Below are positions 44,519 through 56,850 of a DNA stretch of 64,000 nucleotides, in pieces (the first letter of the stretch is position 1; each line of letters begins with the position of its first letter). This stretch comes from Prosopocoilus inquinatus (taxonomy: Eukaryota > Arthropoda > Insecta > Coleoptera > Lucanidae): NCBI GenBank assembly GCA_036172665.1, contig CM069870.1:29796001-29860000 (forward strand), in the 5' to 3' direction. A model generated the notes under the pieces. That model had not been told where the DNA came from. It ran no database searches and saw only the letters and a list, made by a program, of their open reading frames with translations. A program made the translations under genes and the position numbers.

Positions 44519-46779
44519 TAAAGAGCGGATTCTATGCTAAATGCATATTGCATGCATATTTTGCATATTTGAGCATTTTGTTCAATTTTCGCATATTTCT
44601 TAAAAACGTGCATATATATGCATATTTGAAAGAATTTGTGTCGAAGTGAGTAAATTTTTTCCTGAATTCTTAATTCGTCAGAACATGTTGTTGCATTAAT
44701 TAGGGTCTAGTTTGCACCCTTCTTGGGCTTAAGCAGGCAGAATTTTCCAAGTAGTGAATTAGGGATTTCCAAGTACTTTCTTAACGATGCGGTGGGGCGT
44801 TCATGTTTGCAATATTGTTTCATCACTTCTGCACGGATTATTAGTCGGTTATTGCTGCGAACGTTTAGTTCTTCCGTAAAAGTATTTTTGTTTGTGAGAA
44901 GTGCAATATGCCGAAAGACAATTCGAGCCTGGTTAATTCCTGGATCAGAAGCTATCCCAAGCTTGCTTACACCAATGGAAGCGTATTCTGCAAAGCCTGT
45001 AGTAAAATGGTAAGTTTTAAGTTTGTTTTCTTCCTCCTTAGGTAAATATTTGCTTGGTTCTTGAATATTGAAAGTTCAGACAGTTTAAAAAAATTCAAGT
45101 TCTTGTTGTAGATACCAACCCAACGAAAATTTTCGGTCACACAACATGTCGGGACAGAACTACACAAGTCAAAATGCAAGAAGATGAATGAATCGAAAAC
45201 ATTTCAATTACCCTTAGACAGTGGACCGTCGTTGATGACTTCATCTAATGAACAACAAGAATTTAATGCTGATTTATGCGAGGCGATGATTTGTGCAAAC
45301 ATACCTTTAAAAAACTGCAAAATTCTATTTTTAAAAGTTTTTTGGAAAAATATACCAAGAAAAATGTTCCCGATGAAAGTACGTTAAGAAAAAAATTACG
45401 TGCCTCGCATCTACAACGATACTCTAAAAGAAGTCAAGAAAATCGTAGAAAATCAATATATTTATTTTATTGTGGATGAAACTACTGATTCTTGTGGGCG
45501 TTACATTGTAAATTTGTTAATAGGGTCTTTGCGGGAAGATAAACCTAGTGAATCTTATTTAATAGCCTGTACACAGTTAGACAAAACTAATCATTTAAGT
45601 ATTTTAAGATCTGTTAATGAATGTTTTATGAAATTTTTCTCACCTAATGTAGTTCCTACTGAAAAAATTTTACTTATGGTATCAGATGCTGCCCCTTACA
45701 TGGTTAAAGCCGGGCAGCAATTTAAAACAATTTATAAAAATTTAGTTCACGTGAGTTGTTTAGCTCATGGATGTAACAGAGTAGCTGAACATATTAGATG
45801 TGAATTTTCTGATGTAAATTAATGTAATTAGTACCATTAAAAAAATATTTGTCAAAAGTCCCCTACGAGTTCAGTTGTACAGGGAAAAATTGCCGAATGT
45901 ACCTTTACCTCCCGAACCAGTGTTGACTAGGTGGGGAACTTGGTTGGAAGCGGCAATGTTTTATGCTGAACATTTTGTAGCAATTAAGGAATTGGTTGTA
46001 GAGTTTAATGCCCAAGATAGTGCTGCTATTGCAAAGGCACAAAATATTGTAACAAAAACTTCATTGGCAAATCAACTGAACTTCATCAAAATGCATTACA
46101 GTTTTGTAATACAAACTATAAACAATTTAGAAAAACCGAAAATGTCTTTAATAGAATCCGTTAAAATTGTTAAAGAATTTAAAGAGAATATTTCAAAAGT
46201 TCCAGGTAAAATCGGCAGTTCAGTAAATAAAAAATGTTTATCCGTTTTAGATAAAAATAGCGGCTTCCAAACCCTTGAGGAAATTTACGAAATTTTGAAT
46301 GGAAACTTTGAAATTGACTTAAGTGTAGAATTTTCAGCTATGAGTCACTTTAAATATGCCCCAATTACCTCCGTGGATGTTGAAAGGAGTTTTTCAATTT
46401 ATAAAAATATTTTGTCAGATAAAAGGCAAAATTTCCTGGTAGAGAACTTGGAAAAACACATTGTTGTAAATTATAATCGAAGATTTTTTTAGTCGTTATA
46501 ATATTTACTTAATAATGTACATACATAATATACATACTTCCTTCATATAAGCGTTTACAAATAAATGTAAATAAATTGTATAAAATATAATGTTTTTTAT
46601 TTGAATAAGAATGCCCATAAAACACAGTAGACCAGTTATTGCATTATTTGAAGTGTTCGGCCTATCTTGCACATATTTCGCCATTTTTAGTGCATATATA
46701 TGTGCATATTTCATCATTTTTTAGTGCATATATATGCGCATATTTCATCAAAATTACTCGCATATAAATCCGCTCTCTA
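44519..46779 (+). mobile_element. hAT transposon, 2261 bp, with perfect 8-bp target duplication
   Basis: GTAATGAC stands at 44511-44518 and again at 46780-46787. Termini are TAAAGAGCGGATT on the left and, reverse-complemented on the right, TAGAGAGCGGATT. Subterminal regions at both ends are rich in TGCATAT / ATATGCA words (44541-44640 and 46670-46770), the usual transposase-binding array of hAT elements. Contains one spliced transposase gene. Confidence 0.96.
44908..46492 (+). pseudogene. hAT transposase with one intron and three frameshifts
   Basis: Exon 1 (44908-45009, 34 codons) begins 'MPKDNSSLVNSWIRSYPKLA' and holds 'CKACSKM', the first Cys pair of a BED-type zinc finger. An intron at 45010-45111 (GTAAGT ... 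GTTGTAG, phase 0) follows. Exon 2 completes the finger ('HVGTELHKSKCKK'), then 'FNADLCEAMICANIPLK'. The frame shifts at an A-run near 45306-45315 and back at an A-run near 45388-45396, so the two shifts compensate. Then come 'YFIVDETTDSCGRY' (first catalytic Asp), 'LLMVSDAAPYM' and 'HVSCLAHGCNRVAEHIR'. A third shift and a stop lie near 45820. After that: 'VLTRWGTWLEAAMFYAEHF' and the C-terminal dimerisation block 'ITSVDVERSFSIYKNIL', ending 46492. Otherwise near full length. Confidence 0.9.
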
Positions 46780-47005
46780 GTAATGACACAAACATCTTTC
46801 TTACGCTTTTATATACTGCGTATATTTAAAAATTAAAAAATTAAAAGTCTAGTCTTCATAATTTGTTATTTTATTCTAAAGATTCTTCACGTTAGTTTTC
46901 CCAGACGATCTACATTTTTTCTTCCTTAAAATTATTGTTGAATGTTTTACGTGACCAACTTGCAGATAAACACAAGGGTCAGCTTCACTTCTTTTGAAAT
47001 CTATT

Positions 47006-47285
47006 TTTCTTTATCTGTGGTATTTGCCCAATGGGGCTATAAGTCTTGTCAGGACCTCAGGAGCAGGAGTGTATTTTTGTGTGTATAAAGTGTTCCAAGG
47101 CTTTGTTACTTCCAAACCTCCTCGCCGTTGAAGGGGAAGCAGTGTCGAATTGTATCCCCAACACTGAAGGGTACCTGAAGCGTGTAACGACCACCCCCGA
47201 GAAATATCTCGATCGGGGTGCCAATCCACGACCTTACGATTGCAAGGCCGGTCCTTTACCCTTGACCGTTCAGGCGCTTATTTAA
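47006..47285 (-). repeat. possible tRNA-derived SINE
   Basis: A GC-rich 280-bp block. On the minus strand from about 47282 it reads like a worn tRNA: 'GGTCAAGGGTAAAGGACCGG' where an A box would be, an anticodon-like arm 'CCTTGCAATCGTAAGG', and 'GGTCGTGGATTGGCACC' where a B box and T arm would be. An unrelated GC-rich body follows. No A-tail or target duplication was identified. The overlapping open frames on both strands are incidental. Confidence 0.4.
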
Positions 47286-47464
47286 ATATATAATTGCTAC
47301 ATCTTTCGTTCCAACAGCGTGAAGTTTGTTTTTTTGTGTGTATTACTTACTTAGTCAACATACTTTCTCAAATCCATCATCATATTCTTCGGGGTGTTGC
47401 ATACAGAATTTCTATTAAGTCACGTAAACACGTCGATTTGAAATAGTTCCATATTTTCATTAGC

Positions 47465-50065
47465 ACCAACTCTTAATAATGGTCGATCTTCTTGCTACTG
47501 GACTGAATGTTTGATTAAAATCAATTCCTTTCCCTTGCGAAAATCCTTTAATTACCAATCTTACTCTAAATTTTTCAGAGAACCATCATGATTAGTTTTT
47601 ACCTTATAAACCCGTTTGCAAGGTATATCTGAAGGTAAATTTTTCAAACTCCAAGTTTAATGTTTTTAAAGTGCTTTTATCTCTCCATCCATAGTAGTTT
47701 TCCACTCCTCGTATTGTTCATTTTTCAAGACATCCTTACAAGTTTTTGGTATTTCTACACCAGTAAACACAGACATCGCATAATCTTCATATCTTTCAGG
47801 ATTTTTCAGTTTAGAGTGATCTCGCAATTAATAAGTATTTTCATTTTCAACATTTTCATCTTCGATATTCTGAAACACATTTGAATTTCTAATCTCTTCT
47901 GACTGATCTTCAGTTTGAGTTACCGAATCCATAGTCCTATGAATAAGTCCATCAGCATTCTTCTTCTGAAGCAAAGTTTTCCCTGACAAATAACGTCTCG
48001 AGATCTGATTAATTTAAAGTTTTTATTATTCCAGATTCTGTGTCCTTCATCATGACCACAGCCTATTGAAGTACCTTTTACAGCTTTTTTATCCATTTGC
48101 TTTCTTCGTTGATCTGATACTTGTCCATAACAGTTCGATCCTAAGATTTGTAAATGTCTGGTGTCAGGTTTCTTTGCATACCACAATTCGTAAGGCGTAG
48201 TCCCTGCTTGACGTGAAGGACTTGTTCGATTTAGAACATAAGCCGCTATATTAATAATCTCAGCCCAAAGTTTTTGTGGTATATTTTCATGAGTATGCAT
48301 CATAGATCTTGCAGTTTCCAGAACAGCACAATTTTCTGTTCACTAGAACCATTGTATTGACGCGTAGAAAGCATTGTGAGTGAAGTGAGTGAATAACGAT
48401 AACCTGAAATAGATTTCTTGAAAGAACCCCACACATCTGTGTGCATGAGTCCTCCTGGTTTAACTGCTCTTTTTCTATAAACAAAAGGAAACCTGTGAGC
48501 CTTTCCAAATATGCAGCCCTCGCATAGCTCTGCGTGCGCCTGAACTTTGATTCTAAATTCTTTTTTAATCATTGCTCTGACGTGACGTTTGTTTTGATAT
48601 AAACTTGCTGTCTGGATTTTTATCATGAGTTGCCAGTACTGAAAATAGATTCCTTTTAATATCAGGTGCAGTTGCAACTTTTGAAAACTGGTACACTTTG
48701 GCAAATACAATAGGCGTGTTCTTTTTGCCAAAAATCTCATCTCAACTCAGATATAACGTCATTTCCGTTGGCGTGAACAAGTATGTATGAACTGTATGTT
48801 CTGTATGTTCGATCTCCTACCTTGTCACTCGTGCACTACTATTGGTTGCCAGGTTGAAATGCCCATTCAAACTCATTTGTTCGCGCAAACGGAAATGACG
48901 TTTATTTGAGCTGAAGTGAGTTTTGCGGCAAAAAAAAGCACACCTACGGCGGTGTAAGCAGATCCTAACTCTGAAGTTTCTAAACATCACTCAAATCACT
49001 CCAGTTAAAGTAACGGAATCCAGTTAAGGATCTGTCAAATTTGACATTGAACTAACATCAAAATGACAGCTGAAGGTTTGATTTACACCTTACAAAATTA
49101 CGAATTTTTGACATCGATGTCAATCCTCAGTGTACCAATTTTCAAGTATCGTAACTGTACATGCCAAACATTTTTTAGAGTAATTTTGTGCCTTTTTCCA
49201 CGTATTGCTGATTGAACGTTTTATTTTTCAACCCTTACCGATAACTTATGATTTCTCCATTAGCAGTATATGGTGTTGAAAATGGTAAAGAAGTTTTGAA
49301 GTAGTTTTTTTTTTGTTGGCAATATGACTTGTAGCTCCATTATCAACTTACCAGCTATCATTTACTTAATCATTCGGACTTACGACAGAATTCACCTCAA
49401 GGAGGGACACACCACTAGAAAAACGAGCTGCTTTCTATTTTGTAATTCATTTTAGGTGGTTATCTATCAGCAATCTACTTTCGAAACTTCTTAATGATAT
49501 GGCCAGGTTTTTTGCAAAAATTACGCATTTACCTTCTTGTTTTTCCCCTAAATATTTCATTTGGCTTTTGCTTCAGAGAATTAGTAATTAAAGCATCTTG
49601 TGGTAAAACATCTAATTCTTTGTTTATTAAAGCTTTTTCATAAGCAGTTAGCTGATGCGTGATATTATCACTCGTTCTATCAATTTTTGAAGTAAGCATC
49701 CAATTTGATTTAAAAGAGAAATATTCTTCTGGTAATGTTCCCAATGTTTTGCAAATTAGAAATATTTCTGGTAAATCGGACTTTCTTTTTTTAATCTTTA
49801 TTTATTTCTTGTGTTAAGTCATTCCATAAATTCAATGTCATCACAATGCCTTTTCAATATGAAAAATTGCAAACATAAACGTACATTTTGCCTTCAAGGC
49901 ATCAAAAATTTATGTATTTTTTTGTTGCTGTATTCATGTGTTATGTCTTCAGGTTTAACTAATTTACTTTCTACAATTTCCAGTGCATCTGGTATTCCCC
50001 TCAAAGAAATTGTGGCTTTGTATTTCCAGTGCTCCAATCGGATTTTCCTTCTAATTGCTTAATAT
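47465..50065 (-). pseudogene. Ty1/copia retrotransposon relic (Gag to start of RT)
   Basis: Minus-strand order matches copia. Gag start near 50065 ('LEGKSDW', 'HWKYKATISLRGIPDALEIV'); Gag body at 49744-49529 ('LGTLPEEYFSFKSNWML'); zinc-knuckle remnant near 49520; protease block 'VDNGATSHIANKK' near 49340; GAG-pre-integrase and integrase zinc region at 48740-48430 ('HAELCEGCIFGKAHRFPF', 'GGLMHTDVWG'); integrase C-terminus at 48303-47920 ('PQKLWAEIINIAAYVLNRTS', 'TPYELWYAKKPDTRHLQILG'); and RT N-terminal pieces to about 47465 ('WKTTMDGEIKALKTLN', '[19 protein letters not shown]'). Many stops and shifts. The catalytic half of RT, RNase H and both LTRs are not found. A MITE at 48713-48944 interrupts it. 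Confidence 0.88.
48713..48944. mobile_element. 232-bp MITE inserted in the copia relic
   Basis: Tips GGCGTGTTCTTTTTGCC and, reverse-complemented, GGTGTGCTTTTTTTTGCC lie between TA dinucleotides (48711-48712, 48945-48946). Inner pairing includes 'AACGTCATTTCCGTT' versus 'AACGGAAATGACGTT'. Younger than the copia insertion it splits. Confidence 0.82.
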
Positions 50066-52147
50066 TAATAACTATTTTCCATTACTTTTCAATGAACTTT
50101 TTTTTGTTTGAGTATAAATACTGGATAACCTGATGACATTATCTTCAGAATTTTATTTTAGAATGAAAAATTTAATATTCCTTAAAGAACAGAATTTATT
50201 GACAGAACACAGCATACATTTATTAAATACCGAGTACAGATTTTTAGCGAAGAGATTGTTCGTCTCATTTAAATTTAATTTTTATTTTTATTTTGTATTT
50301 TGTTTTACTCTATATTTTGTCTTGTTATTCACATAACGCTATTGTTATTATTGAATAAAGTGCTACTACTACTACTACTAAACAAAATCGTATCTGTAAT
50401 AATGAACATCCTGGTAATGGACAACTTATTCTGGACAGTCTGTGTATTGGAGATATTTTAAACATGAAATACACCAACAAATAGATGGACTGTACATACA
50501 TATAAAGGAAATACAACGCAGGGAACTTGTGAAGAGTAACAAACTTACAAGAAAATAATCTACCTAAATAATTCATTTACCAAACTGTTGGAAGTTGGAT
50601 TTTGTAGCAATTGAAGTGAAAACTTTGAGAACAAAACTGAGTTAGAAAAATTTTAGAAAACATACAGCGTCAAAAGTTGTCGAACAAATTAAATTTCGGG
50701 TAACTTTCTTCATATTTTTTAATATGTGATAGTTTCAAATGAGATATTTGCTGAAAAGATTTCCTAAATCCTAGAAATTACAGTTTGGTTAAATGGAATA
50801 AAAGTTGCACTAATCAATAATTCGTATCGTAGCATACGTAAGGCATTTTTTAAATTTGTTAAAAGCTGAGAGAGAAGTATCAAAATAAACAATAAAGTAT
50901 CACTGTCTCATTCAATTTGTAACAACTTCTACAGAAAAGTTAACGTCGTGTTATAGGACTTTAACAATAAAATCAATCAATTTTCTCTTAGTCATTTTCA
51001 AGATTCATTGAAGAAAAAATATCTGTATTCGCGAATATTTGAATTAATAAATAAATTAAATAATTTTAAACCACGTGAAAATCAAACTTCTGTTAATTGC
51101 CTCTGTATTTGAAGTTTGTATGCGGGCTACGAGTTTCAGTTCGTTAGAATGCATTACGCAAGAGGGGCATAAACAATAATTACAAACTGGGACTTTGATA
51201 CACTTTGATCTCATCAGATGAGTAGAACTCACGTGGAAACTTGTTACCGCAAAATTGCGCTGCACGTGTTGTACTACACATGTCAAAGTTACTAGATTAT
51301 ATAAGTAGGGTATTCTTGTTTTTAGTATTTTTAGATTGAATGTAACATAATTCTAATGTGATTTACTATGAATAGTAGGAGTATCTAATACAACAAACTT
51401 TCAAATGAATATGTACTGTATTTTTAATTGGCTATATTGCATAAGTGTTTTCATAGAAACCAATTGTAAATAATTTGTAATGAATTTTTTCGAATAAAAC
51501 AATTTCTTTCTTGTTTGAATAAATTAAAAAAAAAAAACTTAAAAACATATGTACGGTATATTCAAAATAACACTCTCAAGATTTAGAATTAGAATTTTAG
51601 AAGGTACCGATTTGGTTAAATGGGATTAATTGTAGATAATTAATAGGATAACTGAACGAACCGATAAAATTTTAGAAATGACAACCTTTGTTAGTACCTT
51701 CGGCGTAAAAAATCGTGTACACATAAAAAAATTACGGTTTAGTAACTGCACATCCACGAAGTCTTAGCCGTGGCGTTAGTACCACCGGTTTTATAGTGCT
51801 TGTAAACAGTTCGTAGTTAATGTTGCTACCAATCTCGACTGTTCAAATGATCCTAACCTTTGTGCCCGCTGTTTTTGTTCGTTGTGTTTGTGTACTCTCT
51901 GTTTTATTCACTGATAGTTGGCTATGCAATCAACTGTTTTAAATAACGTCTGCCAAATAATACGTGTAAACGAGGCTCGCAAACAGGTGTTCCTAATAAC
52001 CGACGTTATTAACACCCGCCTTAAAAGTTCGTATAAACACAGTCACATAGCGTCTTTAAAAAAATGTGCAGCAAATGGAATTCTTTATTATCAAGAGAAA
52101 AAATGAGAAATGTCACATGAAATTTATCTTGAACGGTATATATAAAC
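50066..52147. other. AT-rich non-coding DNA
   Basis: No gene firmly supported. A CTA triplet array at 50363-50381 follows 'TTATTGAATAAAGTG', which resembles a LINE-type 3' tail. A 60-codon frame from ATG 51924 ('MQSTVLNNVCQIIRVNEARK') has moderately coding-like composition but no family and no splice support. Confidence 0.4.
50363..50381. repeat. (CTA)n microsatellite
   Basis: About six CTA triplets directly after an AATAAA-type motif (50354-50359). Confidence 0.85.
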
Positions 52148-52149
52148 TA

Positions 52150-53383
52150 CAGAGTGGACCATTGATGGTTCTGCGAAACAGACTCTAACTTTCTAATTTT
52201 AAATGGAAACCGCAGTTGGCTATGACACAAATAAATAGCTTGTTTAATGAGGTTTTCTAAAATATAAAGTTTGATATAATTATTTTTTTAAATACCAAAG
52301 ATACTAACTGTCATTACTTTGCAGTACTTATCAGGCTATCTATGACATTAGAAACAAAAGAAAATTCAGTTGTTCAAAAATCCATTCTTAGAATAAATAA
52401 TACAGGTAAAAAAGGTTAAATACAAAATAAATAAATAACTGAAAATGCATAATGCTATTAGAGAACTCATAAAACTACGAGGAATATAAATATGGATTAA
52501 CTATCAATGCAGTTTTGAAGAATTATAGTTATATGTTCCTTTGCATTTATTAAATCTTAAATTTTTAATTACCAACAATTCTTAGATGTGTTTATTTCAC
52601 TTTTACCAGTGGTTAAATTTATTAATATACTACTATATATTAATAATTCTTGAAAGCATTTTTAAACTTAAGAAATATCTGACACTTCAATAATTTCTTA
52701 AAGACACACTAATTAATACAATTTAAAATATAGAAAAATCTCTTAGCAGTTCATTTTAATAATTACAGAACTGTTTAAGTGGATTTAATTGATTTTTACA
52801 TACTTGTGGTTTTAAGTCAATGACTAATAAATACATGAAGCTATTTATTTATTGAATTAAGTTAGCTGTTTTATTTAATAATAATTCTGTTTTTGTGGAA
52901 GAAAACTGACCTAGTTTCTTGTTTTTGTTGCCATGGGTGACTTGTTAGCTACCGAAAAACAAAGAATAATTAGTATCTTTATTATTTGTAAAAATAATTA
53001 TATCAAACTTTACATTCTTGAAAACCTCATTAAACAAGCTATTTATTTGTGTCATAGCCAACTGCGGTTCCTATTTAAAATTAGGAAGTTATAGTCTGTT
53101 TCGCAGAACTGATGCAATTTCTACAAAACGTAATATCGCGATTGAAATCTACTTTAATTGCTGAATAAAATAATTTTTGAATTTTCAAAATATCTTGTCA
53201 AACAACTGAGATATTGTGAAAAATATTTTTTTGGAAAAATTCGTTTTCGGCCGATATTTCCCTAACTTTGGTTTTCTCCTCTGAGTTTTTCTCGAAAAAG
53301 TAGGATTGGGACGCGAAAACAGTTTTCTTCTATTCCAATAAATAACAGAAACCGTGTAAAACCATCGAAAATGGACCACACTG
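52150..53383. mobile_element. 1.23-kb long-TIR element, TA-flanked
   Basis: Tips CAGAGTGGACCATTGATGG and, reverse-complemented, CAGTGTGGTCCATTTTCGA next to TA (52148-52149, 53384-53385). The arms share long blocks, such as 'GCAGTTGGCTATGACACAAA' versus its inverse at 53050-53070 and 'AGCTTGTTTAATGAGGTTTT' versus its inverse near 53020. About 200 bp in the right arm (53125-53335) have no counterpart on the left and look like an insertion. Non-coding. Confidence 0.68.
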
Positions 53384-53828
53384 TACAGTACCGTTTTTGA
53401 AGACATTGTCCCATTGTCCCCGAGAGATCACTGGGAACGCAAAAATGTCCCGTTTTAAAAATCTTAGCTATAAATGTTTTAAAGACCTTATATAGTCGTA
53501 ATTAAACGATATTTTCAGTTCCATGTTGAAGCCAAACTTATACTTTTAACAGTAGATCTACTGTTTTTTTCTAATTCAAATCTGCTTTTAACACAAAACG
53601 CCTTTGAGCACCAAGCATTATTACGCATGACATTTTTGTGTCATAAATTACGTAATTTCTTGAAAAATCGATAGATGATTCTCATCGTAACTTTTTCTGC
53701 TCAGTGTGATGACTATACTTCGGGTGCTTCGGATGTGTTGCAATTTTCTGTATTTTTTATCTAATTTTGTTTAATTATTTTAATTAATCCCATTTTGAAA
53801 TGAAAAATAAATGATCTCTTTAGGTATA

Positions 53829-55299
53829 CACTGTGTCCACATTTCGATGCTCACCATTGGCACCTCGGTTATTAGAAGACATAGAGCAACGGTTAAATGG
53901 GGAATGTTTTGCAGAATTCAATGCTCTCAACAAATCTCATTTCAAATTCACCATAACCTTTTTAAATTTTAAGATAATTTAAGAGAACCAAAATTTGACG
54001 ATTTCAATATTCCTCAATAACTCGATAACACCTGCTGTGACCTCTTCTAAACTTTTACATTGTTCAGACACTTTTTTAAGACAAAGTTTTTGATGCAAAC
54101 AGAAACCTTCGATTGTCATTTGTTTTCAAGTTATTAGGGCTAACTTTTGCTTTTCATATGACACCTATATTAGGTTTTTGGTTAATTAGATAGTCTTTAA
54201 AAAGAGCTTTTCAACGATGTATAACATACCCGAAATTTTTATTTTTAAGGGAGATATTAACAAAAACATAAATTAATTTGAAATTAGTAGGCTATGAAAT
54301 TAAACACTCAATACTGTAAAAAAACGAAACGATATTGACGTAACAGATATTTGGGACTACTAACAAACGAGAAAAACCTGCTTCGAGACAAATTATTAAT
54401 CCTGACGAAATGCCGCAAAACATCAAGCAGGATGGTTACCTGGCCCGTAACATTTGTGACGTACATTTTTTGAGAGAAAACTTTAATTAGAGTGCTTTCA
54501 AATAATGGACCAGTACAATGGTTTGCAAGATCACGCGACCTTACTCCCCTTTCCTGTCATTTAAGGGGTTCCACTAAAAACGAAGTATTTAATTTTGCAC
54601 CGCCAGAAGCTCAGGACATTTTAGAACAAAGAATGGTGGATGTGCTAAGATTATTAAACTAAAACACACTTTGTAGTGTCTGAAACTCTGTTAGAATAAG
54701 ATGTCAAAAATGTGTGGAACAGAATGGTTGTCTTATTGAACAGTTTCTTTAAGTCAACCTCACCTTTTAGAACGCTTTCTTTGCTTTTTTTCTTTTATGA
54801 TTTTTATTATCATTTCGATATTTTACAGCATACTTACCATATCTTTAAGCTTTTTCGTTGGTGTTTAATTCCACAGCCTACTAATTTCATAAGGGATTAG
54901 TTTATGTTTTTGTTAATATCTCCCCTAAATATAAAAATTTTTCGGGTATGTTATACATCGTTGAAAAGCTCTTTTTGAAGACTATCTAATTAACCAAAGA
55001 CCTAAAATGGGTACCATATGAAAAACAAAAGTTAGGTTTCTGTTTGCATCAAAAACTTTGTCTTAAAAAAGTGTCTGAACAATGTAAAAGTTTAGAAGAG
55101 GTCACATCAGGTGTTATCGAGTTATTGAGGAATATTGAAATCGTCAAATTTTGGTTCTCTTAAATTATCTTAAAATTTAAAAAAGTTATGCTGAATTTGA
55201 AATGAGATTTGTTGAGAGCATTGAATTCTGCAAAACATTCCCATCACATCTTCTAATAACTGAGATGCCAATGGTGAGCATCGAAATGTGGACACAGTG
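53829..55299. mobile_element. 1.47-kb element with about 480-bp inverted arms
   Basis: The left arm (53829-54310) and right arm (about 54855-55299, inverted) match along nearly their whole length. The tips, CACTGTGTCCACATTTCGAT on both sides, lie next to TATA, so TA duplications fit. Examples inside are 'CAATGCTCTCAACAAATCTC', 'GACACTTTTTTAAGACAAAG' and 'TATAACATACCCGAAA'. The 540-bp centre holds a transposase remnant (54501-54662). Its arms are the longest in the window. Confidence 0.85.
54501..54662 (+). pseudogene. transposase C-terminal fragment inside the long-TIR element
   Basis: Reads 'NNGPVQWFARSRDLTPLSCH' followed by 'LRGSTKNEVFNFAPPEAQDI' and 'LEQRMVDVLRLLN', then a stop. This is the region around the third catalytic Asp of a mariner-like DDE transposase ('ARSPDLTPLDFFLWG..KNEV' in related proteins), with the Phe-rich stretch altered. 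The preceding open stretch ending 'DGYLARNICDVHFL' (54430-54490) may be an earlier part of the same ORF after deletion. Confidence 0.65.
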
Positions 55300-55301
55300 T
55301 A

Positions 55302-56850
55302 TAGCGTGTACACCGAGAAATAAAGACGGCTTAAAAGTAAAATGCTCGCCCTTATTTTACAAAATTTACAGAAAACTGTCATAAGAAGTTGTCCAGAACT
55401 AAAAGTTTTAGCAAAATGTGAAATTACAGCCTCCTATATCAAAAAAAAAAATCAGAATTTGTTATGAATCAGTGACACAAGGAATACGTCAGGAAAAACT
55501 GATGGGATTAACTTGTCCGCCAAAATAATATGAATAAAAAACACGAAATCATTCTTATTTCTCAATTGGCTCATTCACTGAATTTTTGCAATGATTTCAA
55601 CCATTAAACAATTAATTCAAATCAAAAATTAAGTTCTGTAAATAAATATTTCAACAAAAAAACATCATCGAGAACTGGAGAACGATGTGCCGTATAACAT
55701 GTATTCCTGCATTACCGAATGTATACTATCCGATTTTTCTATAACTATGCGTTAGACGAAGCAAGGAGATTTCCTGTAGGACATTAGTCATTAGTTTTTT
55801 CCGACATGAATCCACACGTTCGAGAAACAGCTCGTTTTTCTGCTTGATGCTACTCCGCCGCTTAGTTTCATTACACCGCGAAGGCACAGCAAGTAAACAT
55901 TAATAGGAATATACGGCATTTGTTTATTTTATGTGGCTATTAATGTTTCTCCTGTTGTTTAGTGCCTCTAACTTTCTGACTTTCTTAAATTCCCAGGTCG
56001 CTTGCCGACAGTCGCGAAATTAAATCTCATAACATAACCATAATTTCCCCATTTTTAAACGTGCCTGATTAACTTTTAAACTTGTAGATACATTAAGACA
56101 GATATAATGTTGTAAAATATCAATTCAATCACTCAATGCATTTAACTTACAGCAGCCAATAACGGCACAAATATAATGGCTTCACAATACGGCCGCACTG
56201 CGTTTGAATTTGATCTAACTTTATTAATTTTTTTGATACATAGAATGCTTAAAAAATTTTTTCTTCAAAATTGTCCATTCTTATAGCGTTAATTTAAAGA
56301 ATGTTAAACGAATCCATTAGTTCTTTCGGTTCTAAATGAAGGAGAAAGTACAAAATTTCGGAACGTACTGAAATAATCACTCAGAATTAAATGAAATATT
56401 GAGAAATGAGAACTAATTTTCTGTTTTTCTATTCATATTATTTTGTCTAATACTTTAATCACTCCAGTAGTTCCTAATATAGTATGTATAAAGAGTAATT
56501 CACAATAACTTTTTTTTAATTTTTGAAATAGGAGGTTACCATTTCATACTTGGCTGTACGACTTTAATTCTGAACGATTTATTCTTACGACACTTTGTGA
56601 AATAAGGACACTTTACTTTAAACGTTCTTGGAGTAAAAATAAACATATAGTTTGTTCTACGAGTGTCTAAATAAAAATCTGATCAAGTAGGCTATGACCG
56701 AGAATTTGTTCGCAGCATAGTGCATACTTCTAAGTTCAACTGCGAAGTTGTCAAATATAACGTCAAAATTTGCTGTTGACTAATCACGTTTTCCGTTACT
56801 TTCTCTTAATTATTCTTTTATAAATGACGTTAATTTATGGTTGTTAATTT
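55302..56850. other. AT-rich non-coding DNA
   Basis: Nothing recognised. Confidence 0.45.

Noticed and set aside
47011..47285. Two open frames (plus 79 codons, minus 72 codons) in the GC-rich block
   Set aside because: GC-rich repeats lack stops by chance. No start context, splice site or family supports a protein.
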